A stretch of DNA of 64,000 nt from Mycoplasmopsis bovis PG45. GTDB lineage: Bacteria > Bacillota_I > Bacilli_A > Mycoplasmatales > Metamycoplasmataceae. The stretch lies in NCBI RefSeq assembly GCF_000183385.1, contig NC_014760.1:744001-808000 (forward strand), read 5' to 3'. Positions 1-8,431 of the stretch are shown here, piece after piece (positions within the stretch are counted from its first letter, which is position 1; each line of letters begins with the position of its first letter). The notes under the pieces were generated by a model. It did no database searches and was not told the DNA's origin. It worked only from the letters and a program-made list of their open reading frames with translations. A program made the translations under genes and the position numbers.

Positions 1-34
1 TTTATAGTAATTAGATAGTGAGTAGCAAGACATA

Positions 35-979
35 ATGATGAATAGTAAAATGATTAAACATAAATTTTTAGTATCTTTAGGACTAATAAGTACACCAGTA
101 TTATCGCTTACAGTTTTATCATCTACTGGATGCAACAACAAAAATAGCACAACAGATGATAATTATTTAATTCCGGAAAAATCCTTTTATGAAAAAAGTA
201 ACTATTATGATAGTTTAGAAGGCTTAAATGGAAATAAACTATATAGTGAATTAATTAAAATTCAGCATAATCATTTATCTGGAATTAAGTCATATAGATA
301 CCTAAAAACTATTTATAAAGATGCTTTTAAAGATCTTTATTATGAAAAAGATGGATCACTTTTAGATATTTATTCAGAAAATCCTATTGGCAAGGATCCT
401 TATAATTATTCTTTTAATGATTCTGGTTCTTCGGCTAAAAGTGAGGGATTGGGATTTAACCGTGAGCATTTAGTGCCTCAATCGTGATTTAAAAAAGAAA
501 AACTTGCTAGACAAGATGCTCATCATGTTTGACCTACTGATATTCTTGTAAATAATAAAAGGGATAATTATCCTTTTGGTAAGGTAACTAATGCTATATT
601 TACCTCAAAAAATGGAACTAAAATAGATAGTTATTTAGCTGAACCAATAGACGAATTTAAAGGCGATATTGCTAGAGCACATCTTTACTTTGCTATAACA
701 CATGCTAGCAGATATAAAATGCATAGTAAGGGCAATGATGTCTTTAAGTTTTTGGATAATAAACCATTAGTTAATAAGTATTTTGATACGTATACTAAGT
801 GAGCCAAAAAAGACCAAATTAATTTGTTTGATATAGTAAGAAATAATGAAATTGCTAAGCATCAAAATGGGCTTAGAAATCCTTTTAGTGACTATCCAGA
901 ATTAATTGACTTAATTATTAATCCAGGCAACAAAGTATTTGTTAATAAGGGAATTCTAAAGTCTAATATAGCAGTTTAA
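35..979 (+). CDS. Surface lipoprotein, endonuclease I (EndA/NucM-type) nuclease
   Basis: Likely a membrane-anchored, outward-facing nuclease that degrades host nucleic acid for precursor uptake (inference from family and lipid anchor). The reading frame continues through TGA (Trp) at 485 and three later TGA codons to TAA at 977, giving about 314 aa. The N-terminus is basic, then hydrophobic, ending in STGC before an Asn-rich linker, a lipoprotein signal. The C-terminal two-thirds shows the endonuclease I signature in order: NREHLVPQSWF, then DAHHVWPTD, then RDNYPFG; the His and Asn of these motifs are the expected catalytic and metal-binding residues. The start is uncertain: ATG at 35, 38 or 50 are possible and no clear Shine-Dalgarno is seen so close to the window edge. 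A hairpin terminator follows. Confidence 0.87.
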
Positions 980-1022
980 AATGCCTGTAACTGCCTTTTA
1001 CCAAAAGCACTGTTTTAATGTG

Positions 1023-1050
1023 AAAAAGTGTCTTTTTTTGGCACTTTTTA
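1023..1050 (+). terminator. Intrinsic terminator of the nuclease gene
   Basis: A 10-bp stem (AAAAAGTGTC with GGCACTTTTT, one G-U pair) around a T7 loop lies 43 bases past the nuclease stop codon and runs into T-rich sequence. Confidence 0.7.
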
Positions 1051-1270
1051 TTTCCATAATTTTGATCTTTTTTAATAAAAAATAGTTCCTGCAAACATAG
1101 AAATTGTATTTTTTTACATTAAAAAATTATATTTTTAAAAAACTAAAATCATTAGAACACGAAATGTGCAAAAATTCATTTTACCAATAAACCTGTTTTA
1201 TAAGTACAAAAGGGAAAAAATGAAATTATTTATGCAAAATTGTTATTTTTTCTTACTTTTATTGATCCAT

Positions 1271-1300
1271 TTGTTCTATAAATTCTCCTTGATATATAAT
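1271..1300 (+). promoter_or_regulatory. Promoter of phase-variable lipoprotein copy A
   Basis: TTGTTC (1271-1276), an 18-bp spacer and TATAAT (1295-1300) lie about 55 bases before the ATG at 1356, which is preceded by AAGGA. The rest of the 980-1355 gap holds the upstream terminator and no other gene that I can support. Confidence 0.6.
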
Positions 1301-1355
1301 ATGCACAAACATGCAAATTGTTTTATCAATATTTTTAAAAAAGGAAAACTTAAAT

Positions 1356-2382
1356 ATGAAAAGATCAATTACAAAAATTCCCCTGCTTGGCAAATTAGTA
1401 CTTAAAACAGGTATATTTATAACCCCCCCCCCTTCTTATTTCAGCTAGTTGTTACTCTCCAAACAAGATAAATAAAGATAACATAATGCTTGATATAAAG
1501 AATAAAGGTTCTTTACTATCAAGTGATGTTACAATACACAATATAGAAAAACACGCCGAAGTTTCTAAACCTGAACACATAAATCTTGAATTTGAGTCAG
1601 TTACTCAAAGAAACAATAGCATAGAAGTTGAATACAGAATTATAAATAAAGATAAAAGTAAATCATTGCCGAACAAAGTTGTAATCACCGGATTTAAAGA
1701 TTCATTGATAAATGAAAATATTATTATAAAACCTGAACCAATTCCCCCTATTAATCACGAAAAGCCTATTATGAAAGATATAGAAACAAACACTAATGAT
1801 GAATCAAGTTCATCAAGTTCTTCAAGCACATCTCGTACAGAATCTGGAACTCAAAGCGATTCACCTGCTTCATCAAACTCTTCAAGCACATCTCGTACAG
1901 AATCTGGAACTCAAAGCGATTCGCCTGCTTCATCAGAACCTGAAAAAGCAAATAGTGAGCCTTCTAATGAACGTAAAATTAAAGAAACAGGATATAAGCT
2001 AAATGAACTAACTGCATATCCTTATGACTTAATTGATGTTGATGATAAAGCTAATAAGGATGAGTTAGCCAAGAAACTTGATGATATTATTGCCCACAGA
2101 AAAGGATCTATAATAATAACGGGCGGTACATTCTTTAGTAGACTTAATTTTTCACCGCTTACTGGATTGTCAATAAACAAATCTATAAAACCTGAAACAA
2201 AGAGTAAAATCAGCACGCATAATCCATCAATTGGATTCTTTAAGGGAAGTCAAGGATTCGGCATAAAAGTTGAGCACCATGGCGATAAAAATAATAAAAA
2301 ATACTTATTTAAATGACATTTAGTAAAAGAAGATGGAAACTTTGGCTCAAAGCTTTATGAACAAATAATAGATCTTTCTTAG
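1356..2382 (+). CDS. Phase-variable surface lipoprotein, copy A (poly-C, out of frame)
   Basis: Function unknown. ATG at 1356 (AAGGA 10 nt upstream) starts a typical lipoprotein signal peptide, MKRSITKIPLLGKLVL. A run of ten C (1423-1432) then puts the reading into a TAG at 1446. If the run had nine C, the signal would continue LLISASC straight into the long downstream frame, which ends at TAG 2380. The mature protein (about 310 aa) would have a domain ending VVITGF that resembles the mycoplasma lipoprotein-associated repeat, a Ser/Thr-rich linker with two 20-aa repeats, and a C-terminal domain. As sequenced, the gene makes only a truncated peptide unless translation starts at the internal ATG 1486, which lacks a signal. 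I read this as phase-OFF, not as random decay, because the whole downstream frame is conserved in both copies. Confidence 0.85.
1423..1432 (+). repeat. Poly-C tract (10 C) inside the signal-peptide codons, copy A
   Basis: Ten consecutive C in a genome of very low GC, placed exactly between the hydrophobic signal core and the lipobox. Loss of one C or gain of two restores the ISASC lipobox frame. Slipped-strand mispairing in such tracts is a well-known phase-variation mechanism in mycoplasmas and other bacteria. Confidence 0.85.
1819..1938 (+). repeat. Two in-frame 60-bp repeats in lipoprotein copy A
   Basis: Two adjacent 60-bp units encode SSSTSRTESGTQSDSPASS plus one residue each. The period is a multiple of three, so changes in copy number would alter protein length without breaking the frame. 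The linker is Ser/Thr rich and predicted to be disordered. Confidence 0.85.
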
Positions 2383-2411
2383 TAAGCAAAATTATATACA
2401 AGTCACTATTC

Positions 2412-2440
2412 CTAAAAACGCTGTTTTATAGTGTTTTTAG
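2412..2440 (+). terminator. Terminator of lipoprotein copy A
   Basis: An 11-bp stem (CTAAAAACGCT with AGTGTTTTTAG) closes the loop GTTTTAT. The same loop recurs at many gene ends in this window. Confidence 0.6.
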
Positions 2441-2548
2441 ACTTGATTATAAGTTCAAGTGCAACACCAATTAAGGTAAAATTTAATTGTGTAGCACTTG
2501 AATTTTTAAATAAAAAAGTTCCACACTTGGCAGCAGGAAATTTTCATA

Positions 2549-2622
2549 TGAATTATACTAAAAATTACAATCATCTATCATATGATGAACGTGCATTTAT
2601 TGAACAAAAATTATATTTTTAA
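2549..2622 (+). pseudogene. Remnant of an IS30-family transposase N-terminus
   Basis: ATG at 2549 encodes about 24 residues including YNHLSYDERAFIEQ, which matches the start of IS30-type transposases (a motif of the form Y-x-x-L-S-x-x-E-R-x-x-I-E). The frame then runs into the 5' edge of lipoprotein copy B and stops. It differs from the N-terminus of the two complete IS30 elements in this window, so it comes from another IS30 type. The rest of the 2383-2840 gap holds only the copy A terminator and the copy B promoter. Confidence 0.55.
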
Positions 2623-2754
2623 AAAACTAAAATTATTAGAACTCGAAATGTGTAAAAAATTATTTTACCAATAAACCTGTTTTATAAGTACAAAAGGGAA
2701 AAATTGAAATTATTTATGCAAAATTGTTGTTTTTTCTTACTTTTATTGATCTAT

Positions 2755-2784
2755 TTGCTCTATAAATTATTCTTCATATATAAT
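2755..2784 (+). promoter_or_regulatory. Promoter of phase-variable lipoprotein copy B
   Basis: TTGCTC (2755-2760), an 18-bp spacer and TATAAT (2779-2784), in the same position as in copy A. The copy has its own promoter, so each gene can be transcribed separately. Confidence 0.6.
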
Positions 2785-2840
2785 ATGCGCAAACATGCAA
2801 ATTGTTTTATTAATATTTTTAAAAAAAGGAAAACTTAAAT

Positions 2841-3865
2841 ATGAAAAGATCAATTACAAAAATTCCCCTGCTTGGCAAATTAGTACTTAAAACAGGTATA
2901 TTTATAACCCCCCCCTTCTTATTTCAGCTAGTTGTTACTCGCCAAACAAGATAAACAAAGATAACATACTACTTGATATAAAGAACAAGGGTTCCTTACT
3001 ATCAAGTGATGTTACAATACACAATATAGAAAAACACGCTAAAGTTTCTAAACCTGAACACATAAATCTTGAATTTCAGTCAGTTACTCAAAGAAACAAT
3101 AGCATAGAAGTTGAATACAGAATTATAAATAAAGATAAAAGTAAATCATTGCCGAACAAAGTTGTAATCACTGGATTTAAAGATTCATTAATAAATGAAA
3201 ATATTATTATAAAACCTGAACCAATTCCCCCTATTAATCACGAAAAGCCTACTATGAAAGATACAGAAACAAACACTAATGATGAATCAAGTTCATCAAG
3301 TTCTTCAAGCACATCTCGTACAGAATCTGGAACTCAAAGTGATTCGCCTGCTTCATCAAGCTCTTCAAGCACATCTCGTACAGAATCTGGAACTCAAAGC
3401 GATTCGCCTGCTTCATCAGGACCTGAAAAACCAAATAGTGAGCCTTCCAATGAACATAAAATTAAAGAAACAGGATATAAGCTAAATGAACTAACTGCAT
3501 ATCCTTATGACTTAATTGACGTTGATGATGATGCTGATAAGCCTGAGTTAGCCAAGAAACTTGATGATATTATTGCCCACAGAAAAGGATCTATAATAAT
3601 AACGGGCGGTACATTCTTTAGTAGACTTAATTTTTCACCGCTTACTGGATTGTCAATAAACAAATCTATAAAACCTGAAACAAAGAGTAAAATCAGCACG
3701 CATAATCCATCAATTGGATTCTTTAGAGAAAGTAATGGATACGGCATAAAAGTTGAGCACCATGGCGATAAAAATAATAAAAAATACTTATTTAAATGAC
3801 ATTTAGTAAAAGAAGATGGAAACTTTGGCTCAAAGCTTTATGAACAAATAATAGATCTTTCTTAG
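2841..3865 (+). CDS. Phase-variable surface lipoprotein, copy B (poly-C, out of frame)
   Basis: Paralog of copy A with the same layout: ATG 2841, the same signal-peptide start, a poly-C run (2908-2915, eight C), the lipobox ISASC and a long conserved frame to TAG 3863. With eight C the frame reads into a TAA 30-40 nt later; nine C would be in frame. So copy B is OFF by one base in the other direction from copy A. The mature protein has two 20-aa Ser/Thr repeats (3302-3421) and a conserved C-terminal domain (KETGYKLNELTAYPYDL onward). Differences from copy A sit mainly in the linker and near the end (for example GSQGFG against ESNGYG). Function unknown; a surface antigen is likely. Confidence 0.85.
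2908..2915 (+). repeat. Poly-C tract (8 C) inside the signal-peptide codons, copy B
   Basis: Eight C between the hydrophobic core and lipobox; gain of one C restores the frame. See copy A for the logic. Confidence 0.85.
3302..3421 (+). repeat. Two in-frame 60-bp repeats in lipoprotein copy B
   Basis: Same 20-aa Ser/Thr-rich unit as in copy A, twice, with almost identical DNA. Confidence 0.85.
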
Positions 3866-3892
3866 TAAGCAAAATTATATAAATGTCGCTGT

Positions 3893-3932
3893 TTCTAAAA
3901 ACACTGTTTTATAGTGTTTTTAGAATTTTTTT
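3893..3932 (+). terminator. Terminator of lipoprotein copy B
   Basis: A perfect 13-bp stem (TTCTAAAAACACT with its complement) around the loop GTTTTAT, followed by a T run. Confidence 0.8.
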
Positions 3933-4000
3933 ATAACATCAAAAAAGGTGTTTCTAACAAATAAAATTAGTTTTTGCTTGTGCTCCATACTTTTCTCAAT

Positions 4001-4042
4001 TATGCCTATTTATAGGCATATATAAAAGTATTGCATTATAAT
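4001..4042 (+). promoter_or_regulatory. prs promoter with an operator-like inverted repeat
   Basis: TATAAT at 4037-4042 lies about 40 bases before the prs ATG. Just upstream is a perfect inverted repeat, TATGCCTA-TTTA-TAGGCATA (4001-4020), at the place where a -35 box would sit. It has no T run, so it is not an obvious terminator. A repressor or activator site is plausible; no regulator can be named. Confidence 0.5.
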
Positions 4043-4082
4043 AATGATATAGCTTAAAATTAAGCAAGGAGAAACAAAATTT

Positions 4083-5069
4083 ATGAACAACAATAACGCA
4101 TTGCTTTTTGGTATGCCAAATTGCATAAAGCTAGCTGAAAGAATATCAAAAATGATAAATATTCCTCTTTCAACACTAACACTAACTAAATTTGCTGATG
4201 GCGAAACAATGCCTGTTAGTGATGAGGCAGTAAGAGGAAAAGATGTTTACATTATTGCTAGCACATCTAGACCGGTTAATGATAATTTAATGATTTTATA
4301 TTTATTTATTGACTCACTTAAAAGAGCTAGTGCTAAGTCTATAAACATTGCATTGGCCTACTACGGATATGCCCGTCAAGACAGAAAGGCTAGTGGCCGT
4401 CAACCTATTGGTGCTAAATTAGTGGCAGACTTTTTAGAAACTGCTGGGGCTTCAAAAATAATAACTGTTGACTTACATAACTCAGCAATTCAAGGTTTTT
4501 TTAATATTCCAATTGATGACTTGAAAGCTTCTTTTACTTTAGCTAAAGCAATTAAGAGAAGCCATGAAAAATTTACAGTAGTAAGCCCAGACCATGGCGG
4601 AACTGTAAGAGCTAGAAGTTTAGCAGAATTAATTTCAAACGATATTAAAATTAGCATTATTGACAAGCGTAGAACAGGCATTAATCAAACTGAAGTTATG
4701 GGACTAATTGGTGATGTTAAAGACCAAAATGCAGTTATTATAGATGATATCATTGACACTGGTGGAACTATTATTAAAGCTGCTGAAACTTTAAAACAAT
4801 ATGGAGCTAAAAAAATCGTTATAGCTGCTACTCACGGTATTTTTAGCAAGGGCTTTGACATTTTCGAAAATAATCCAGCTGTTGAAAAAGTTATAATAAC
4901 AGATTCAATTGACAATGACGAATTATTAGACAAGTACAAAAAATTAGAAATTGTGAGCTTAGATAGATTTTTAGGAAGTGTTATTGATTGTTCAATTAAT
5001 GGCAAATCTATATCAATGTTATATGATAAATTTGCAAAAGAAATAAAAGATAATGAATCAGATAAATAA
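4083..5069 (+). CDS. prs: Ribose-phosphate pyrophosphokinase
   Basis: Makes PRPP from ribose 5-phosphate and ATP in the cytoplasm, feeding nucleotide salvage. The 328-aa length fits the family (about 310-330). Visible hallmarks: KFADGET near residue 40, YYGYARQDRK near 98-107 (ATP binding), SPDHGG near 162-167, and the PRPP-binding loop IIDDIIDTGGT at about 219-229. The start ATG has an AGGAG site 11 nt upstream (AAGGAGAAACAAAATTT). The last 17 bp overlap the original start of rsmG. Confidence 0.97.
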   Translation: MNNNNALLFGMPNCIKLAERISKMINIPLSTLTLTKFADGETMPVSDEAVRGKDVYIIASTSRPVNDNLMILYLFIDSLKRASAKSINIALAYYGYARQDRKASGRQPIGAKLVADFLETAGASKIITVDLHNSAIQGFFNIPIDDLKASFTLAKAIKRSHEKFTVVSPDHGGTVRARSLAELISNDIKISIIDKRRTGINQTEVMGLIGDVKDQNAVIIDDIIDTGGTIIKAAETLKQYGAKKIVIAATHGIFSKGFDIFENNPAVEKVIITDSIDNDELLDKYKKLEIVSLDRFLGSVIDCSINGKSISMLYDKFAKEIKDNESDK

Positions 5070-5747
5070 AGAATATTTATTAAATAAATATAGTAAGCAA
5101 ATACCCCTGCTTTATAGATATGCACAAATGATTTACGAAAAGAATAAAGTAATGAATATTTGTGGTTTTATAGTGTAGATGAGATATTTAATCAAGGCAT
5201 TTTGGGTTCCATCCTAGTTTTTGAAAATGCAATGAATGAGTATGGCCTTGATTTTGTAAATAAAAAGATTTTAGATATTGGAGCTGGAGCTGGATTTCCT
5301 TCAGTTCCATTATTAATTGCTTTAGACAATAAATTTGAGTTAGTAATTATGGAAAGCATTACAAAAAGATGCACCTTTTTAGAATCGGTTAAGAATGAAT
5401 TTAATCTTAACTTAACAATAATAAATGCTAGAGCCGAAGAAATAAATGATTATAACTCGTACTTTGATTATATATGTGCTCGTGCAGTTGGTTCTGTTAT
5501 TAAAATATATTTAATGGCTAATCATCATCTTGCTCAAAATGGCTGTTTTATACTACCAAAGGGCAAAAATTATCACGCTGAAATTGATGAATTTAAAAAT
5601 AAATTCACATTAGAAAAAGATAATATTTCATCATTTGAGTATGAAGATTCAATAAATAATGAAAACTCATCATTAGTGTTAATTAAAAAAACAAAGCCAA
5701 CTCCTAGAGGTTGACCTTGAAAATGGGCAAAAATTAAAAATTATTAA
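5053..5747 (+). pseudogene. rsmG: 16S rRNA (guanine527-N7) methyltransferase, frameshifted
   Basis: RsmG methylates G527 of 16S rRNA with SAM. The N-terminal part (ATG 5053, MNQINKEYLLNKYSKQIPLL through NKVMNICGF) is in one frame and the rest (YSVDEIFNQGILGS onward, with the SAM motif DIGAGAGFPSVPL and the late motif PTPRGWPWKW) is in another. The join is at GGTTTTATAG (about 5162-5171): one extra T there would give a continuous protein of about 231 aa. TGA codons near the end are Trp. Either a real 1-nt deletion has broken the gene or it is a homopolymer sequencing error. If broken, translation could only restart at the weak TTG 5160. Lies directly behind prs. Confidence 0.85.
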
Positions 5748-5768
5748 GTAGCTAATGCTACTTTTTTA
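5746..5768 (+). terminator. Terminator after rsmG
   Basis: Stem AGTAGC with GCTACT around TAAT, followed by a T6 run, overlapping the rsmG stop codon. Confidence 0.75.
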
Positions 5769-5798
5769 TTGCTTATTATAAAAAAGAAAATAAAAAAA

Positions 5799-5897
5799 GC
5801 AGCTCCCTATTTTCCCATCTCTGGTATCTTCGGCGCTAAAGGGCTTAACTACTGAGTTCGGAATGGTATCAGGTGATCCCCTTTGCTATGGCCACTA
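5799..5897 (-). rRNA. rrf: 5S ribosomal RNA, copy 1
   Basis: On the minus strand the sequence reads GTGGCCATAGCAAAGGGGAT, then a conserved 5S core (CCATTCCGAACTCAGTAGTTAAG) and a 3' end GGGAGCTGC that pairs in part with the 5' region, followed at once by a T7 terminator-like run. The length (about 100-105 nt) suits mollicute 5S RNA. Exact ends may be off by a few bases. No 16S or 23S gene is nearby, so 5S is not linked to a visible rrn operon here. Confidence 0.92.
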
Positions 5898-5989
5898 ATA
5901 TTTATTTTAGCACATTAATTGAATGCACCAAATATTTTGTTAATTTTTTTATCTCAAAAAATATAACAGAAATGTAATTGAATTTTAGT

Positions 5990-6319
5990 CTATTTTCCTG
6001 GTCTTATCAATGCAATTAATGCACCGACAAATGAACATCATGGTACAAATAAACCAACTATTAATAAAATTCTTGCTATTGTTCCTACGTTAAAGAATAT
6101 AAGCAATATGTTAATTATCAACATAATAAAAGGAACTACAATAACTACTGCATACAGTAGATATACTGTTCATAATGCTAAGTTTCCTGTAAAACCTTCT
6201 TTTTGTTGTGCAAAATCTAATAATTGTCTACCATATAAAACTAGTAAAACAACTGTAACAATAAATGCTATAGGATATGTTATAAGATATGAAATTGATA
6301 ATTTTTTAGTTCTTGACAT
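5990..6319 (-). CDS. Small integral membrane protein
   Basis: A 109-aa protein with an AGGAG site 8 nt before the chosen ATG (MSRTKKLSISYLITYP). One TGA is Trp. It has three hydrophobic stretches (about residues 8-28, 50-72 and 74-100) and a basic end (RPGK), so it is predicted to lie in the membrane with three helices. I do not recognise a family. It lies between the two 5S genes on the same strand. A longer in-frame N-terminal extension exists but has no ribosome site. Confidence 0.75.
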
Positions 6320-6551
6320 TATTACTCCTATCTTTAAAATATAACTAAATACTTTTAGCTTAATTATTTTACTATTATTTTCTAAATGATTAAAAATTGG
6401 GACTTCTTTGTTCCTTTGATTATAAAAAAATAACCATAATTTCAAAGATTAATTTCTTAAACATCTATAAAATAGCCATATTAGAAAATTAACTATAATA
6501 TTCTAATTTTCACAAGCTACTTTTTTACTTATAAAAAAGGAAATAAAAAAA

Positions 6552-6650
6552 GCAGCTCCCTATTTTCCCATCTCTGGTATCTTCGGCGCTAAAGGGCTTA
6601 ACTACTGAGTTCGGAATGGTATCAGGTGATCCCCTTTGCTATGGCCACTG
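6552..6650 (-). rRNA. rrf: 5S ribosomal RNA, copy 2
   Basis: Identical to copy 1 through the whole body (same core and 3' end GGGAGCTGC plus T run); flanks diverge upstream of GTGGCC, but the 3' flank is also similar. The genes are about 750 bp apart. This is a duplicated 5S gene pair. Confidence 0.92.
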
Positions 6651-6697
6651 ATATAAATATATCATATATTTAAAAATGACAAAGTATTTTTTATAAT

Positions 6698-8218
6698 TAT
6701 AAATTCTTAAATTAAAAAGCACCTAATTTGAGTATTGGAAAAATAATACCAATTTTTGGTGGTTCTGACAAGAAAATGGCCTAAAGCATAAAAAAAGAAT
6801 AAAGAAAAGATACTTTTGAGTACTCAAAAGTGCAAAATTTTGTGTTGATGTTAATTTTTATTGCATTTGCTTAGCGCATTTAAAGCCTGAGACACCTTTA
6901 TAAATTCTTGGATGTGAATTTATAAAATCGGCTATTGGTTTTAGATCTTGACCAACATATTTATCTATAGATTTTCCCTTTGGAATGTATCTTCTTAAAA
7001 GTCTGTGAGCATTTTCAATGCTACCTTTTTCTGATGATGAATAAGGATGACAATGGAAAATTTCTTTGATTGATTCTATCTCTGGAAGTTTGTAATTTTT
7101 GCTTCCATTATCAATAGTTAATGTGTCAATAACAAGATTATTGTCCTTAATTAATTTCTCCAAATTTTCTTTTATTGCTTTTGCATTTCTTCTAGAGAGC
7201 GTGCAATAAAACATTCTAGATTTTCTGTTGATTAATGTAAGAATGCAATAATTGTCAGATCTTAAACCAATTACAGTGTCCATTTCATAATCATTGTCAT
7301 TTAGTCTTAAATTAACTGATTCTGGACGTTCAGTAATAAGTTTGCCTATTGTCTTTTTCTTTGTCTCATGCTTTACTGTTGTTCTACTTCCATATTTGCC
7401 GTTTGATTTATATGGAAGAATATCTAATTTTAGACCAAAAGCACTATGTTTAGCCAATATACGGTAAAAGTTTTGAACTGATGGAACATATGAATTTTGA
7501 AGTTTTCCCTGTGCTTCTAGTTCTCTTATGTATTTAAAAATAATGCTTGCCACAGACTGTTTAACAGCTTTACTATCTAAGTTAAAACTATTTCTATTCT
7601 TCAAATAAAAGTACAGTAACTGTTTGTAAAACTTAAAAATGTCAATGTATTTCATAAGCAATTTAGAATTGTTTTCTAATCTTTTTGAATCATGTCTTGT
7701 TTCAATTAAATTCAAAAATTTGAGAGCACTAATTACATATATTGTTTTGCCTTTTAAGTCCATACCACACAATTTACATTTCTTTTGGTATTTAGCATAG
7801 CCACGCTTTGTTTCAATTGTAATTCTGTCAAATAAGTTATAAATTGATCTTGATTTAAATCCCACAATATTAGAAACAGTTTTCATATCATAGCCTGCAA
7901 TTAGCCTTTCAAGAATTTCTTTAAGTCTCAACGGGCTAATGTTATTTTTATTGGTTTTGTGATTTGACTTGGTCAATATTTCATCTCAATTCGTTTCATC
8001 AATTACATAATGTACATAATTAAACTTGTACTTGCCGTGCACATTTAATTTCTTTTTAAGCAAGCATAGGTCAGTTGAATAACTAGTATTTTTGTCATTG
8101 CTAATCATATATAATGTAAAAGCCTTTCTTTTTTTTAATTCAATACTCAAATTTTAACAAAAGGCAACAAAAAGCGCCGCAAGTTAACTTGTGGTGCTTT
8201 TTGCTTTGTTAATGAATA
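6698..8218 (-). mobile_element. IS30-family insertion sequence, copy 1 (1,521 bp)
   Basis: Ends were found by comparing the two copies in this window and from the target duplications. Terminal repeats are imperfect: TATAAATTCTTAAATTAAAA at the left and TATTCATTAACAAAGCAAAA at the right, both continuing into AGCACC. One transposase gene fills it. Copy 1 and copy 2 are the same length and differ by a few substitutions. Confidence 0.92.
6858..8108 (-). CDS. IS30-family transposase
   Basis: DDE transposase that cuts and joins the element's DNA. The frame from ATG 8108 (MISNDKNTSYSTDLCLLKKK) passes one TGA (Trp, NWDEIL) and gives 416 aa. An N-terminal helix-turn-helix region (LKEILERLIAGYDMKTVSNI) is followed by the catalytic domain: EMDTVIG (first D), LTIDNGS (second D) and SSEKGSIENAH (E). 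Copy 1 has Lys in DNGSKN where copy 2 has the more usual DNGSEN, next to the second Asp; activity may be affected. It reads as a complete gene. Confidence 0.93.
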
Positions 8219-8431
8219 GTATTTTTTATAATATAAATTCTTAAAAATTAAATACTCTTCTAAAATGTATCCTATTGCAGTTGATGAATTTATAGAATTA
8301 TTGTCTCGCTGAAGTATATTAACATCTTCAACATTTATGCTTATCTCATTGTTAGTAATCTCAAAAATATTATTAATTGCTTCTTCAAGCTTGCTTTGCA
8401 ATTCGATAGCTACTTCAGAATAATTATTCAT
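8147..8431 (-). CDS. Truncated small ORF beside the methyltransferase (possible restriction endonuclease remnant)
   Basis: ATG 8431 overlaps the end of the methyltransferase gene by 8 bp (ATGAATAA), a layout typical of translationally coupled restriction-modification partners. The first ~70 residues (MNNYSEVAIELQSKLEEAIN, later STAIGYILEEYLIF) are native; from TAC at the target duplication on, the codons belong to the IS30. Joining the two sides of the IS restores only about 15 more codons before a TAG inside the 5S gene, so it was already short before the insertion. A GxxLExxI-like segment recalls the start of some type II endonucleases, but this is weak. No catalytic motif remains. Confidence 0.5.
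   Translation of the reverse strand: MNNYSEVAIELQSKLEEAINNIFEITNNEISINVEDVNILQRDNNSINSSTAIGYILEEYLIFKNLYYKKYYSLTKQKAPQVNLRRFLLPFVKI

Larger units (their letters stand above)
1122..3925 (+). repeat. Tandem duplication of a ~1.3-kb lipoprotein unit (period ~1,484 bp)
   Basis: Copy A (about 1122-2442) and copy B (about 2606-3925) share promoter, signal-peptide region, poly-C tract, coding region and terminator with only scattered differences. Between them, at 2443-2605, is unrelated sequence that includes the start of an IS30-type transposase. The duplication includes the 5' region starting TTATATTTTT (1127 and 2611). The units differ in poly-C length (10 versus 8) and by point changes in the coding region. 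Confidence 0.9.
6684..8232. repeat. 14-bp target duplication around IS30 copy 1
   Basis: GTATTTTTTATAAT occurs directly at 6684-6697 and 8219-8232, on each side of the element. Long target duplications are known for several mycoplasma IS30 relatives such as IS1630. Confidence 0.85.

Noticed and set aside
1166-1405. 79-aa ORF upstream of lipoprotein A
   Set aside because: It overlaps the promoter and signal-peptide region in another frame, has no ribosome site and is not kept in copy B.
1796-3747. Overlapping ORFs on both strands within the twin lipoproteins
   Set aside because: They are frame shadows of the repeats, with no ribosome sites and biased composition.
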